Origin: a virus
Virus record (IMG/VR): IMGVR_UViG_3300030117_004420
Span: 1-24,375 of that record
Strand: one strand, 5' to 3'
Length of the DNA stretch: 24,375 nucleotides
Below the pieces are notes generated by a model. The model had not been told where the DNA came from. It ran no database searches and worked only from the letters and a program-made list of their open reading frames with translations. The first letter of the stretch is position 1; each line of letters starts with the position of its first letter. This document shows positions 13,093 through 21,013 of this stretch, piece by piece. The position numbers and the translations under genes were made by a program.

Positions 13093-13112
13093 ACGTTACA
13101 GAACGATATAAT
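13084..13112 (+). promoter_or_regulatory. Consensus sigma70 promoter pointing antisense
   Basis: Plus strand TTGACA (13084-13089), 17 bases, TATAAT (13107-13112): exact consensus. It points right, away from gp55 and into the antisense strand of the Sm-like gene and uvsW. No supported plus-strand gene lies downstream in the window. A short palindrome (AAGACT/AGTCTT, 13113-13126) overlaps the predicted start. Confidence 0.8.
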
Positions 13113-13153
13113 AAGACTGTAGTCTTTAAGAATAATAGTATATACAGACAATA

Positions 13154-13483
13154 TTAGTTCATCATCATGTTCTTGAGCATCTCTTCTGATACGAAATCTT
13201 CTTGATGTTCGTTCACTTCTTTTAAAATATCATCGTAAATTTCACTCATCTTCTTTGAAAGAGAAGCCATGGTGACGATGTATTTAGCGGATACTGGCAC
13301 GGAGTGGTCTTCTGTGAATGGAATCCACTTGGTAAATCGCACACCATCTTCGCCGTCTTCGTCTAGGATGTGGGATATTTTGATTGGATGTTTGAAATGG
13401 AAAAGTCCTCCCTCTGGTTTCTCCAAAATGGTGAGAAGTTCATCTCCTGTGGAAAGTTTAACGTATTTGATGCTTGAGTCCAT
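13154..13483 (-). CDS. Sm-like phage protein, 109 aa (paralog B)
   Basis: Beta-rich protein with KYVKLSTGDELLTILEK near the start, a KHPIKI strand, KWIPFTEDHSVPVSAKYIV in the middle, and a helical acidic tail (SKKMSEIYDDILKEVNEHQE) absent from paralog A (1836-2111). The shared strand plan and STGDE/TTGEE turn suggest the Sm/Hfq-like fold known in marine T4-type phages. RNA binding is inferred. An ATG at 13489 overlaps the uvsW stop; the ATG at 13483 has better Shine-Dalgarno spacing (AAAAGG), so I chose it. The gene is covered by the antisense promoter at 13084-13112, which could influence its expression. Confidence 0.72.
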   Translation of the reverse strand: MDSSIKYVKLSTGDELLTILEKPEGGLFHFKHPIKISHILDEDGEDGVRFTKWIPFTEDHSVPVSAKYIVTMASLSKKMSEIYDDILKEVNEHQEDFVSEEMLKNMMMN

Positions 13484-13485
13484 AT

Positions 13486-14946
13486 TCATCCTTTTATTGG
13501 TATGGTGTATATATGATATGGAAATTGTTCTGAACTGTAAATCTTGACTCTTTCCATAAAATGATTGAGTGTATAGTTTTTCCTCTCTTTGAATGTTAGG
13601 TCATCTGCAATATCGTAAAGTGAAGTTGTTGACTTCGTGTCTGACTTTCGCAAACCTCTTCCTATTGATTGTAAATTTCTGATGCGTGATTTAGAAGGAG
13701 AAGCAAAGATAATGTTATGCAAATTCCTAATATTGATGCCGGTAGAGTATACCCCATAAGAAGCACAAATGACTGCATCTTTTTCAGTTTCAATAATAGA
13801 CCTGACCTGTTCTCTTGACTCTGCATCTGTACCTCCATATACAAAGAATACTCTTCTTGAGTTGTCCAGTTTATCTTGCAACATATCATACAGAATGTTG
13901 CCATGTTTTTCTACCAATTGAAATAGTACGAGTGAATTACCTTTTAATCCGTCTACAATGTTACATATATACTTATTTCTTTCAGGATGACTCACCAAGA
14001 AATCAATCTCTTCTTGATACTTTAATTTAGACACAATCATAGCCGACTCTTTAGAGTACTTCAGAACCAAACATCGAATACTTATTTCTGAAAGTGTCTT
14101 CTTCTTGATAAGTTCTTTTGTTGTCGTGACCTTTTTTACTGGTCCAAATAACCCTGTGAGAATCAATCTGTGTACCTCTACTTCATCCAATGTTCCAGTT
14201 GTTCCAATACGATAAGGAGCATTCACTAAGTTTTTCATTATTTTTGTAAGTGACTTTGCTTTGTACAGATGAGCTTCGTCACCAATCACCACCTCAAAAT
14301 CATTGAAGAAAGGTTTCTTGAGTTCGTACAATGATTGCCAAGTTGAGATGATTACTTCTTTGTTCGATTTCTTTTCTTGTCCACCATAGATTTGATGAAC
14401 GTGATTTTTCACTTTAAAATCTTTATCTGCGTAAGCATCAAAGTCAGAATACATTTGATTCACAAGTGACAGAGTTGGAACAATTATCAACGTTCTTCTT
14501 GGAAAGTAGTATCGCATCAAGTAATAAATGATAAGTGATTTTCCAGAAGCTGTGGGTGAAAGTAACAGACATCTCTGTTTGTCTATCGCATATCTTACTG
14601 CACTGCTCTGATAATCTCTCAGTTTGTATTCACAAGGAAACGATGTGAGAAACTGAAAATAGTCTTCATTTGTGATAATTGAATTTTCAGATACAGTATA
14701 ATCTTTTATTTTGTATTCTCTATCGTTTGCAAATCTGTAAACCTCTTGTTTTAGACCTGAGTAAATCTTTCCACTATCGTTGTTGAAAAGATATACATAT
14801 CCATCCCATTTTCTCGCACGAAACATTGGCATGAATTGATAGTTACTAGGACGAAAACGAAAATAATGATTCAGTTCCATCTTCAAAGATGGTTCACATG
14901 AGATTTGAATATAGACATTATCAACTGAATTTATTTCCAATTCCAT
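13486..14946 (-). CDS. uvsW: UvsW RNA/DNA helicase, 486 aa
   Basis: Superfamily 2 helicase that unwinds branched DNA and R-loops and helps switch replication from origin-dependent to recombination-dependent mode. It has a short N-terminal DNA-binding domain (about 1-90), then LRDYQSSAVRYA, Walker A SPTASGKS (130-137), IIVPTLSLVNQM, DEAH (223-226), GTTGTLD (248-254), and the C-terminal motif VI QSIGRGLRKSD near 440. A frame extends 11 codons upstream into uvsY, but the ATG at 14946, five bases after the uvsY stop begins, gives the expected start MELEINS. Length agrees with T4 UvsW (about 500). It lies directly downstream of uvsY, as in other marine T4-type phages. Confidence 0.95.
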   Translation of the reverse strand: MELEINSVDNVYIQISCEPSLKMELNHYFRFRPSNYQFMPMFRARKWDGYVYLFNNDSGKIYSGLKQEVYRFANDREYKIKDYTVSENSIITNEDYFQFLTSFPCEYKLRDYQSSAVRYAIDKQRCLLLSPTASGKSLIIYYLMRYYFPRRTLIIVPTLSLVNQMYSDFDAYADKDFKVKNHVHQIYGGQEKKSNKEVIISTWQSLYELKKPFFNDFEVVIGDEAHLYKAKSLTKIMKNLVNAPYRIGTTGTLDEVEVHRLILTGLFGPVKKVTTTKELIKKKTLSEISIRCLVLKYSKESAMIVSKLKYQEEIDFLVSHPERNKYICNIVDGLKGNSLVLFQLVEKHGNILYDMLQDKLDNSRRVFFVYGGTDAESREQVRSIIETEKDAVICASYGVYSTGINIRNLHNIIFASPSKSRIRNLQSIGRGLRKSDTKSTTSLYDIADDLTFKERKNYTLNHFMERVKIYSSEQFPYHIYTIPIKG

Positions 14947-14948
14947 TA

Positions 14949-15368
14949 TCACCCAAGTCCAGCAACAAACTTCCTCCAAGTTATTGCATTGTTGATATGG
15001 AAACTTCGGTTTTCAATGATTGATAATACCTTACTCAGATACTCTACTTTCGCTTCCTGCTCGTTAAGAATCTTTTCTGCTTTTTGTAGTGGTTCATCGG
15101 CAGCAACATAATACTTCTCAAGTTCCGTCTTGGATAGTCGTATGTTATGTTCTGGAGCCTTACCACTTTTAGAAATCACTACTTCCCATCTTTGCTGAAA
15201 TAACACCTTCCAGTGTGTCTTCAAGTCAGAGAGTTTGCGTTTTTCTTTACTGTAAATGTTTAAGTATTTTTGGTGAAGATTTGGTATCTTCAAAGATTCA
15301 TTATCTAAATCTGTGTCATCAATATGAGAGTCATTCTCCCACATTGTCATTATTTCATCAATTGTCAT
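14949..15368 (-). CDS. uvsY: UvsY recombination mediator, 139 aa
   Basis: Mediator that loads the UvsX recombinase onto single-stranded DNA coated by gp32. Length equals T4 UvsY (137), and the pattern fits: an acidic N-terminus (MTIDEIMTMWENDSHIDD), IPNLHQKYLNIYSKEKRKL (28-46), then long charged helices (LEKYYVAADEPLQKAEKILN) and a C-terminal oligomerisation-type helix. The position between the gp3-like gene and uvsW is the standard marine T4-type order. No clear Shine-Dalgarno is seen before the ATG at 15368. Confidence 0.9.
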   Translation of the reverse strand: MTIDEIMTMWENDSHIDDTDLDNESLKIPNLHQKYLNIYSKEKRKLSDLKTHWKVLFQQRWEVVISKSGKAPEHNIRLSKTELEKYYVAADEPLQKAEKILNEQEAKVEYLSKVLSIIENRSFHINNAITWRKFVAGLG

Positions 15369-15382
15369 AAATTATATAGATA

Positions 15383-15919
15383 TCAATTATTCAATAGGTT
15401 TTTGATTTCATAGTTGACATAACGAAAAGTAGCAGTTGCAACGAAATACTCAACATCCGCAGCAGAACTGTCAAACTCAATAGATGATACATTGATTGGA
15501 AATGCATCGAAAAAATGAAATTCCATTTGTGGATTCATTGCACTTGTCAGAAGTGTGAGAACAATAGTAGAAACTGTTCCACCCCTTGCAGTTGGATTTG
15601 AACCTCCTGCCTTAAGTTTACGAAACTTCTCTTGTCCCTCTGCAAGTCCAAGAGCTATGATTCGATCATAAATCTCAGTCCAGTTTTTCATGTGTTCGTC
15701 TACGATGAAACGAACAGATAATTCTTCAAAACTTACTCTCGAACCGGCGACAGGAATTGTTGCAGTTGGATTGAAAATCTCTATTGCATCTATCGAAACG
15801 CCTGGAATGTTTGCTGCTTGACAAAACCATGTCATGTGCGGAGCATCTTCCATCGTCAGACGAAAACTGACATTAGAGAGATAGTTTAGATTTTCGGGTA
15901 CTTTGTTTGATGCGCTCAT
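15383..15919 (-). CDS. Tail-tube-fold virion protein, gp3-like by position, 178 aa
   Basis: The sequence FRLTMEDAPHMTWFCQAANI (17-36), followed by PGVSIDAI, SRVSFEELSVRFIVDEHM (57-74) and a final ATFRYVNYEI strand, has the strand pattern of the tail-tube family that also includes gp19 and the tube-end proteins. In T4 and marine relatives the gene between gp23 and uvsY encodes gp3, the tail completion and sheath-stabiliser protein of 176 residues, so gp3 is the best guess. Direct similarity to T4 gp3 is not clear to me. An imperfect late-promoter-like AATAAATA lies just upstream. It could also be another tube-initiator or terminator protein. Confidence 0.65.
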   Translation of the reverse strand: MSASNKVPENLNYLSNVSFRLTMEDAPHMTWFCQAANIPGVSIDAIEIFNPTATIPVAGSRVSFEELSVRFIVDEHMKNWTEIYDRIIALGLAEGQEKFRKLKAGGSNPTARGGTVSTIVLTLLTSAMNPQMEFHFFDAFPINVSSIEFDSSAADVEYFVATATFRYVNYEIKNLLNN

Positions 15920-15933
15920 ACTATTATTTATTT

Positions 15934-16659
15934 CTAAATTAATTCAATGTTACAATCTGGGAATGTAGTTTTGATATCCTCAAAATATTGATTCCATTTG
16001 TCTGCATCAATGGGCCGATATGTTTCGGGATGTCTTTTACCATCAAATGATTGTTTATCAAATTGATAAAATTTGGAACCATCATATATGTTTCTATAGT
16101 TATTATCTCTTAAACCATCGAATCCATACATAATAACTTCTTTGTGTCCGTTTTCTGCTGCTTTTTGAAGTGCCATCATTCCAGTGCTTGGTAATTCTGT
16201 TAATGGTCTAAAACCCCATTCAAAATTTGAATTTTCTGAACGATTAATCCAAATAACTATGTGAAATTTTTCTTCTCCTAAGTAAAGAAAATCAGTTGCA
16301 CTATCTTTGTCTCCATAATATTCTATATTCACTGCAACGTTTGGTGGTAAAGAAAGTCGTATACCTTCAAATACTGTTTCAAATGAAGTAATTGGTGCTA
16401 AATCCAAATCTGAAAATATACATTTACCTTTGTATTCATCAATATAAATTTGTCTAATCATTCCATAATCTGTTGCAAAAAGATAATCTGGTTTCCAATC
16501 TCTGTAAAGTGCATTACAACCATACACAATACCATCTTTCCTTAGTTCGTCTAGGTTTATATGTGCTCTACTTGGACCATTGCCTATTATGTATCCTTTC
16601 ACCTCAGAACATTCGACAGTAGCTTTTTGATTTTCTCTTTTGACAATCACTTGTACCAT
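15934..16659 (-). CDS. Putative glycosyltransferase-like protein (GT42/DUF115-type), 241 aa
   Basis: Rossmann-type protein with GYIIGNGPS (22-30), VYGCNALYRDWKPDYLFATD (45-64), then ELPSTGMMALQKAAENGHKE and VIMYGFDG near 180-205. The order NGPS, CNxLY..PDY..xxD, PSTG, GFD is typical of sialyltransferase-like GT42 and DUF115 proteins, which act on sugar nucleotides or pterins. It may decorate a virion or host surface sugar; this is inference. The ATG at 16659 has GGAG six bases upstream. It follows the strong gp23 terminator, so it depends on read-through or an unseen promoter. It interrupts the usual gp23-gp3 order, which marks it as an accessory insertion. Methyl- or pterin-related activity remains possible. 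Confidence 0.65.
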   Translation of the reverse strand: MVQVIVKRENQKATVECSEVKGYIIGNGPSRAHINLDELRKDGIVYGCNALYRDWKPDYLFATDYGMIRQIYIDEYKGKCIFSDLDLAPITSFETVFEGIRLSLPPNVAVNIEYYGDKDSATDFLYLGEEKFHIVIWINRSENSNFEWGFRPLTELPSTGMMALQKAAENGHKEVIMYGFDGLRDNNYRNIYDGSKFYQFDKQSFDGKRHPETYRPIDADKWNQYFEDIKTTFPDCNIELI

Positions 16660-16684
16660 ATTAACTCCACAGGAAAATTACTAC

Positions 16685-16720
16685 AAACAAAAAAGGGAGA
16701 GGATTTTCGTCCTCTCCCTT
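16685..16720 (-). terminator. Strong Rho-independent terminator after gp23
   Basis: On the minus strand an 11-bp perfect stem AAGGGAGAGGA / TCCTCTCCCTT closes a six-base loop CGAAAA and is followed by TTTTTTGTTT. It lies about 30 bases after the gp23 stop codon and would end the capsid transcript; the opposite direction lacks a T-run. Confidence 0.94.
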
Positions 16721-16748
16721 AAAATCCCTACAGTATGTAGGTGCCGGA

Positions 16749-18134
16749 TTACATCAAGTTCTGAATCTGAACTTTTCTGTAATACTCATTATTATGAGCT
16801 CCGTTTGTACCGACAGCTGCGAGAGCAGATGCAGTTTCACCATTACCTACAGTTGAACCCTCTGCGAATGGATTTGCAATCATTCCGTATCGTGTCTTGA
16901 ATGCAATTTTTGGCTGAAAACTATCAGAGTCAACCGCACGAACCATTTGTAATGGAACGTATGGGCAATAGAAAATTCCAGCATCCATTGGGGATGAACC
17001 TTTGTAACCTACAGTAATAAGTTCGTTTCCATTACTGTCAGTTGCTTGGAATGGATCAACATATACACGATAACGACCATTCAATACACCAGCAAAAGTG
17101 TTTGATGCTTCGTCAACGTTAAGGTCTGTGCTCATTGAAGGAGCATAGTCGAGAACACCGGCCATCTGAAGAGCAGAAGCAACGTCTGAAGAAGTTAAGA
17201 TAATATTACCTTTTCCTCTACGTGTTCCTTTTGCAATTGCATTAGCTTCACGTTCTACTTGCATCATAAGACCTTTGAACTTCTCAACCATCCAACGTCC
17301 GTTAGAATCTGTGTCAAGGTCAAAGATACCAGTAGTTGTTGTTCCTGCGGTTGCACCAACTTTTGCTGCAATTTGAATTCTGCGAACTACTTCACGATTT
17401 ATTTCTGCAAGAATTTCAGCAGAAAGAATATTCGCAAGTTCACCCTCTGCATCAAGACCATGAACAGCACGTAAATCCTGAGCAAGTTCCATTGAATAGG
17501 AACCAGCAAGTGCTCTTGTTCCTGCAGCAGTTGAAATCTTCTCAATCGAGAAAGACATATTAGCAGGTGTAAGACCTTCACCTACTGCTGTAGTATTTGC
17601 AGGAGCAACGTCATATGCACCTGTTGTAATAGCAGCACCAGTTGAATTGTTAATCATCAAAGATGGTTGTGTTGTTGCGTTTGAACCACTTCCACCACTT
17701 TGAGTTGTGTCTGCTTCACTGTAAAGTGCTTCTGCACCATCTGATGTACCAAAACGGGCACGTAGTGCGAAAACAAGTCCAGTAGGTCCAGACATTGGTT
17801 GTACACCACAAATATCATAAGCGATAAGTTGTGGCATTGCACGGCGAACCATGCTAATAAGAACTGGATCAGCAAATTCTGCTGCATCATCATGTGTTGG
17901 ATTACCGGCAGCACCTGAAGTTGCAGTTGCAGTTGTCAAACCCAATACTGTATTGGGGGTTGCCTCTGTCAATAGTCCACCACCTTGAACTGCTTTGTCT
18001 GATACATACTGTTTTTCAGTATTCTCAAGACAAAGTGCAGTTACCGCTCTTCGATACGAATCTTTAATTTCTGGAAGATCCGAATGGTCAAGAACAGGCG
18101 CCCACTTTTGACTAATTTGTTCTGAGAGTTGCAT
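16749..18134 (-). CDS. 23: Major capsid protein gp23, 461 aa
   Basis: Forms the hexamers of the T4-type head (HK97 fold). The N-terminus (ISQKWAPVLDH, then SYRRAVTALCLENTEKQ) and the segment DPVLISMVRRAMPQLIAYDI (89-108), followed by GVQPMSGPTGLVFALRARFG, are characteristic of gp23. The expected prohead-protease site is near GLLTEATP (about 53-60), cutting after Glu. The C-terminal part contains YVDPFQATDS and the ending FKTRYGMIANPF. At 461 residues it is the size of marine gp23 proteins and shorter than T4 (521). A Shine-Dalgarno AGGAG lies nine bases before the ATG. The terminator at 16685-16720 follows. Identity is very safe. Confidence 0.97.
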   Translation of the reverse strand: MQLSEQISQKWAPVLDHSDLPEIKDSYRRAVTALCLENTEKQYVSDKAVQGGGLLTEATPNTVLGLTTATATSGAAGNPTHDDAAEFADPVLISMVRRAMPQLIAYDICGVQPMSGPTGLVFALRARFGTSDGAEALYSEADTTQSGGSGSNATTQPSLMINNSTGAAITTGAYDVAPANTTAVGEGLTPANMSFSIEKISTAAGTRALAGSYSMELAQDLRAVHGLDAEGELANILSAEILAEINREVVRRIQIAAKVGATAGTTTTGIFDLDTDSNGRWMVEKFKGLMMQVEREANAIAKGTRRGKGNIILTSSDVASALQMAGVLDYAPSMSTDLNVDEASNTFAGVLNGRYRVYVDPFQATDSNGNELITVGYKGSSPMDAGIFYCPYVPLQMVRAVDSDSFQPKIAFKTRYGMIANPFAEGSTVGNGETASALAAVGTNGAHNNEYYRKVQIQNLM

Positions 18135-18166
18135 TTTTAAAACTCCTGTTATTGTTAAAAAAACTT

Positions 18167-19243
18167 TTACTTACGTGAAATTGCTTTACTGTAAGCTTCC
18201 ATGATGTTGTTCATCTTAGGGGCTTCTTGCGTTACCTCTTCTTCTGAAACGACATCTTCTTGTTCAATATTTTCATCCTGTTTAACTTGATTAGGAAAAT
18301 AACTTTCCTTAATCATTTTTACCTTATTCTCAAAATCATCTGCATTTTCCTCGTATGTGACTCCATCAACCAAAGATTTCATTTTCTCTGCTTGTGTGTC
18401 TGCAAGGTCTTCACATACTTCTTCAAGAATTTTGTTTTTGCGATAGTCATTGAGTTCGTCTTTAACCTTAACGTTCTCTTCAATTTGAGAATTTAACTTC
18501 TCTTCTAGTTCCTCAACTTTGTCAAAAAGGTTCTCTACAATGTCAACCTTCTCGTCTGGAACTTCGATGTAATGTTCTGTGAACAGATTTTTTAATCCAC
18601 CCATGAACTCTTCTGTAATCTCGCTTCTCAAGGAACTCTCAAGTGCAAGTTCATTCTCTTTCATCCACTCTTCAACTACGTAGTTGAGGTATCCGTCAAC
18701 TTTTTCGGTTAACTCATCACGGAAAGAAACGATTTCTTCTTGTAAGTTATCTTGAAATTCTTTTTCGAGTTCGTCAATTTTGTCACTCGAAACTTCCATT
18801 ACTTTTTGATGCACTGCAGCTTCAAAAATTGTTGCTGCTTTTGACTTAAATTCTTCGGAAAGTTCTTCTCCTTGAACCAAAGCTGCAATGTCTTCTTTGA
18901 CATTGATTTCAGGCATCGCAACTTTCATTTTCTTTTTCTTTTTACCGATTGCAACCTTATCACCCTCTGGGTCAGCATCCATTGGTGTTTCTCCACCCAT
19001 GTCTTCTGCTTCGATTACATCAATAAGTTCTTTGAAACGTTTTGAAACTTCTTCTTTTTTCAATCCGTTTACTTTGTCAAAAAGTTGTTTGATCATTGCA
19101 GTTTTAGTAGAAGGAATTTGAATCTCTTCAATTTTTTCTTCTTCTACAGTTTCTTCTGCAACTTGCTCTGGAGCTTCAACAAGTTCCTGTTCTTGCTCGA
19201 TCTGTTCCAGAACTTCTTCTTGGTTATTAATTTCTTCAGTCAT
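18167..19243 (-). CDS. 22: Prohead core scaffolding protein gp22, 358 aa
   Basis: Internal scaffold around which gp23 assembles, later destroyed by gp21. The protein is very rich in Glu and Lys with long helices and few aromatic residues, begins with a Glu-rich stretch (EEVLEQIEQEQELVEAPEQ), has a Lys-rich patch (KVAIGKKKKKMKVAMPEI, about 91-108) and a C-terminus EAYSKAISRK, as in gp22 proteins. It is longer than T4 gp22 (269), the extra length mostly in the acidic N-terminal part. It has its own late promoter (19285-19292) and AGGAG before the ATG. The position between gp21 and gp23 is canonical. Confidence 0.9.
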   Translation of the reverse strand: MTEEINNQEEVLEQIEQEQELVEAPEQVAEETVEEEKIEEIQIPSTKTAMIKQLFDKVNGLKKEEVSKRFKELIDVIEAEDMGGETPMDADPEGDKVAIGKKKKKMKVAMPEINVKEDIAALVQGEELSEEFKSKAATIFEAAVHQKVMEVSSDKIDELEKEFQDNLQEEIVSFRDELTEKVDGYLNYVVEEWMKENELALESSLRSEITEEFMGGLKNLFTEHYIEVPDEKVDIVENLFDKVEELEEKLNSQIEENVKVKDELNDYRKNKILEEVCEDLADTQAEKMKSLVDGVTYEENADDFENKVKMIKESYFPNQVKQDENIEQEDVVSEEEVTQEAPKMNNIMEAYSKAISRK

Positions 19244-19284
19244 TGAAACTCCTAAAGTTTTTATAAGTAGTTCGTTACTGTTAA

Positions 19285-19292
19285 TATTTATA
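19285..19292 (-). promoter_or_regulatory. T4-type late promoter before gp22
   Basis: The minus strand reads TATAAATA exactly, 43 bases before the gp22 ATG and outside any gene. The surrounding AGTTTTATAAATATTAA is shared exactly with the promoter at 21003-21010. It would be recognised by gp55 with the sliding clamp. Confidence 0.88.
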
Positions 19293-19296
19293 AAAC

Positions 19297-19947
19297 TTAA
19301 AGATTAGACAATAAATTTTTGAATTCTTTGAGTTTTACTTCTTCAAGTTGTTTTGAAGATGCTTTTTGAATGTTTGCTCTTGCACGTTCAACATCTTGTG
19401 CTTTTAGCATACCATTATCCCAAACCCATTCTACACCTTCCATAATACCTTCTACGAAAGCATTAGGTGCAGAAGGATCTGCAACAATATCAGCAGCAGT
19501 TGCAAGATAAAAATCATCTTGAACAATTTGCGCTTTCTTGTTTGCTTTAAGTGACCCCATACCTCTTGAGGAAACACCTAATCTTGCACCTTCATCAATC
19601 AAACTTTTTACGATCTGACCATTCGGTGTGTCAAGAATCTTTGCTCTTCCAATAAAGTTTTTTCCATCTTCTACCAATTCTGTAATCATGTGTGAAACAC
19701 GATCAAGATTTACAGTTGGTCCGTCTGGATGTCCTAACTCACCAAAGGCTCGTTTTGGTTCTACGTACTCTTTGACGTAACGATTGACTTCTTTTTGAAG
19801 AACTTCTTTTGGATAGATACGTCCGTTCTTGTTTTTCTGCTCGGACTGCATGAAGATGCCTTCAATGAAATACTGTTTCTTTCCCCCGGCACCTTCTTCA
19901 ATAAGTTCATAATCTACTGATTCTGTTAATTCGCAGATTAATTTCAT
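19297..19947 (-). CDS. 21: Prohead core protease gp21, 216 aa
   Basis: Assemblin-like serine protease that cleaves scaffold and capsid proteins during head maturation. Residues GIFMQSEQKNKNGRIYPKEV (30-49) are the typical opening, GELGHPDG holds the catalytic His73, and LGVSSRGMGSL (123-133) holds the nucleophile Ser126 or Ser127. Length equals T4 gp21 (212). AAGG precedes the ATG at 19947. The C-terminal tail (EEVKLKEFKNLLSNL) is probably self-cleaved. Order with gp22 and gp23 is canonical. Confidence 0.95.
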   Translation of the reverse strand: MKLICELTESVDYELIEEGAGGKKQYFIEGIFMQSEQKNKNGRIYPKEVLQKEVNRYVKEYVEPKRAFGELGHPDGPTVNLDRVSHMITELVEDGKNFIGRAKILDTPNGQIVKSLIDEGARLGVSSRGMGSLKANKKAQIVQDDFYLATAADIVADPSAPNAFVEGIMEGVEWVWDNGMLKAQDVERARANIQKASSKQLEEVKLKEFKNLLSNL

Positions 19948-19955
19948 ATTTGCCT

Positions 19956-20432
19956 TTATTTTGCGTTACTAAATGCAAAATCCAAAACCTTCATAAAAGA
20001 TTTGGTATCTTTATTCATGTTCATTTGCATTTTTTTCTTATTGGAAGAATTAAGTGAGTCATATGTTTTCAACAATACATTTGCTGAATCTGGGTCAATA
20101 GGAACCTCTGTCCCAGATGCAAACTTAATATTCATTTCTTTTTTCTTTTTGGAGATGGTTCGCAACATATTAATTACATCTTCTTTGATTTCTTTCTCTT
20201 CCTTCATGGGATACTTGATGTAATTTGCAGCCGATTCTAATTTTTCTCTTGCAGAATTTATTTTGTTCATCCACCACGATTCCAGAGAATCTTCACCCGA
20301 CATGGAACTTAGTGCAGTTTCTATTTCAGAGATGGATTCAGACATGACCTTCAATGAGCGCATTGCACTTGGAACGTCCGTATGACCATCTTCTTGGATG
20401 TTCTGATTCTTAAATTCTGTTAGTGTTTTCAT
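19956..20432 (-). CDS. Prohead-associated protein (gp68 position), 158 aa
   Basis: Helix-rich charged protein with HTDVPSAMRSLKVMSESISE (17-36), followed within 30 residues by ESWWMNKINSAREKLESAANY (central part quoted only as landmark: ESWWMNKINSARE), a pattern I recall from T4-type phage proteins located between gp20 and gp21. The second half is Lys-rich with VPIDPDSANVLLKTYDSLN and ends FAFSNAK. By position it stands where T4 has gp68, a prohead core protein, but similarity to gp68 is not evident. The ATG follows the upstream stop by one base. A virion or core role is likely, exact role unknown. Confidence 0.7.
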   Translation of the reverse strand: MKTLTEFKNQNIQEDGHTDVPSAMRSLKVMSESISEIETALSSMSGEDSLESWWMNKINSAREKLESAANYIKYPMKEEKEIKEDVINMLRTISKKKKEMNIKFASGTEVPIDPDSANVLLKTYDSLNSSNKKKMQMNMNKDTKSFMKVLDFAFSNAK

Positions 20433-20433
20433 T

Positions 20434-20703
20434 TTACATTAACACCCCGGCAGCAATTTTTGTATACGTGCCATTTGTTTGATTTGCTTTTAAAAATTGG
20501 TCAGAATCTTTACTGATTATATTCAGTGATGCTGCAGGAACAGTTATAGAACCTACTGTAGTTCCGTTTGTTCCACCCTCTGTTCCATCGTTTGCTATGA
20601 CAGTTATTATAGTGATAGCAGATGCATAAACTGCAACTGCGGTCGCTTTTCCCAAATTTTGATTATTTGTCGTTGTAGCGGCTTGTGCTGCTAAAAGTTT
20701 CAT
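20434..20703 (-). CDS. Small putative virion protein, 89 aa
   Basis: Low-complexity, Thr/Ala/Gly-rich beta-type protein: MKLLAAQAATTTNNQNLGKA, then alternating hydrophobic strands (VAVYASAITIITVI), GGTNGTTVGSITVPAASLNI and ISKDSDQFLKAN. Small beta-sandwich proteins of this form occur in the structural clusters of many phages, but I cannot name a family with certainty. A strong Shine-Dalgarno GGAGG lies seven bases before the ATG, which overlaps the upstream stop (ATGA). High translation potential and location among head genes suggest a structural or decoration role. Confidence 0.68.
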   Translation of the reverse strand: MKLLAAQAATTTNNQNLGKATAVAVYASAITIITVIANDGTEGGTNGTTVGSITVPAASLNIISKDSDQFLKANQTNGTYTKIAAGVLM

Positions 20704-20978
20704 GCCTGTACCTCCGTTGTCTCTTCCTCTGGTTCTGTGATGGGTTCTGTCACAACTTCTTCTGGTTCTGCTTCAATTTCTTCTTCTGGTTCTACTTCAA
20801 CTTTGTCTGCAAACATATTGTTTGAAACTTCTTGTTTTTTGGTTGCAAGCATATCTACAACCTTAGAAGAAATAAGTTGATTGAAAGCATCATTTACTTT
20901 CAAAGGGTTATTCTGCATTGAAAAATCTACTATATCCACTGTCTTAAACTCTTGTTGCTTTTGCGGTTGTTCTGACAT
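20700..20978 (-). CDS. Prohead core protein, gp67-like by position, 92 aa
   Basis: The first half is helical (NDAFNQLISSKVVDMLATKK), and the second half is an extremely acidic tail built of Glu, Pro, Val and Thr repeats (EPEEEIEAEPEEVVTEPITE). T4 gp67 is a small acidic prohead core protein encoded directly after gp20, so position, size and composition agree, though sequence similarity is not clear by eye. It has its own late promoter (21003-21010) and a strong GGAGG before the ATG, as expected for an abundant core component that gp21 later cuts. Confidence 0.72.
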   Translation of the reverse strand: MSEQPQKQQEFKTVDIVDFSMQNNPLKVNDAFNQLISSKVVDMLATKKQEVSNNMFADKVEVEPEEEIEAEPEEVVTEPITEPEEETTEVQA

Positions 20979-21002
20979 AATCCTCCAAAAATTGTCTATT
21001 AA

Positions 21003-21010
21003 TATTTATA
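21003..21010 (-). promoter_or_regulatory. T4-type late promoter before the gp67-like gene
   Basis: Exact TATAAATA on the minus strand in the gap after gp20, 25 bases before the gp67-like ATG. It shares a 17-base context with the gp22 late promoter. Confidence 0.88.
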
Positions 21011-21013
21011 AAA

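Noticed and set aside
13113-13126. AAGACT/AGTCTT palindrome as a terminator
   Set aside because: The stem is only 6 bp with a 2-base loop and no proper T-run in either direction.
13269-13547. Plus-strand 92-codon frame downstream of the antisense promoter
   Set aside because: It is opposite the Sm-like gene and the end of uvsW, with no Shine-Dalgarno or recognisable domain; an antisense RNA is more likely than a protein.
15925-15935. Late promoter before the gp3-like gene
   Set aside because: It reads AATAAATA rather than TATAAATA; too weak to list beside the exact sites.
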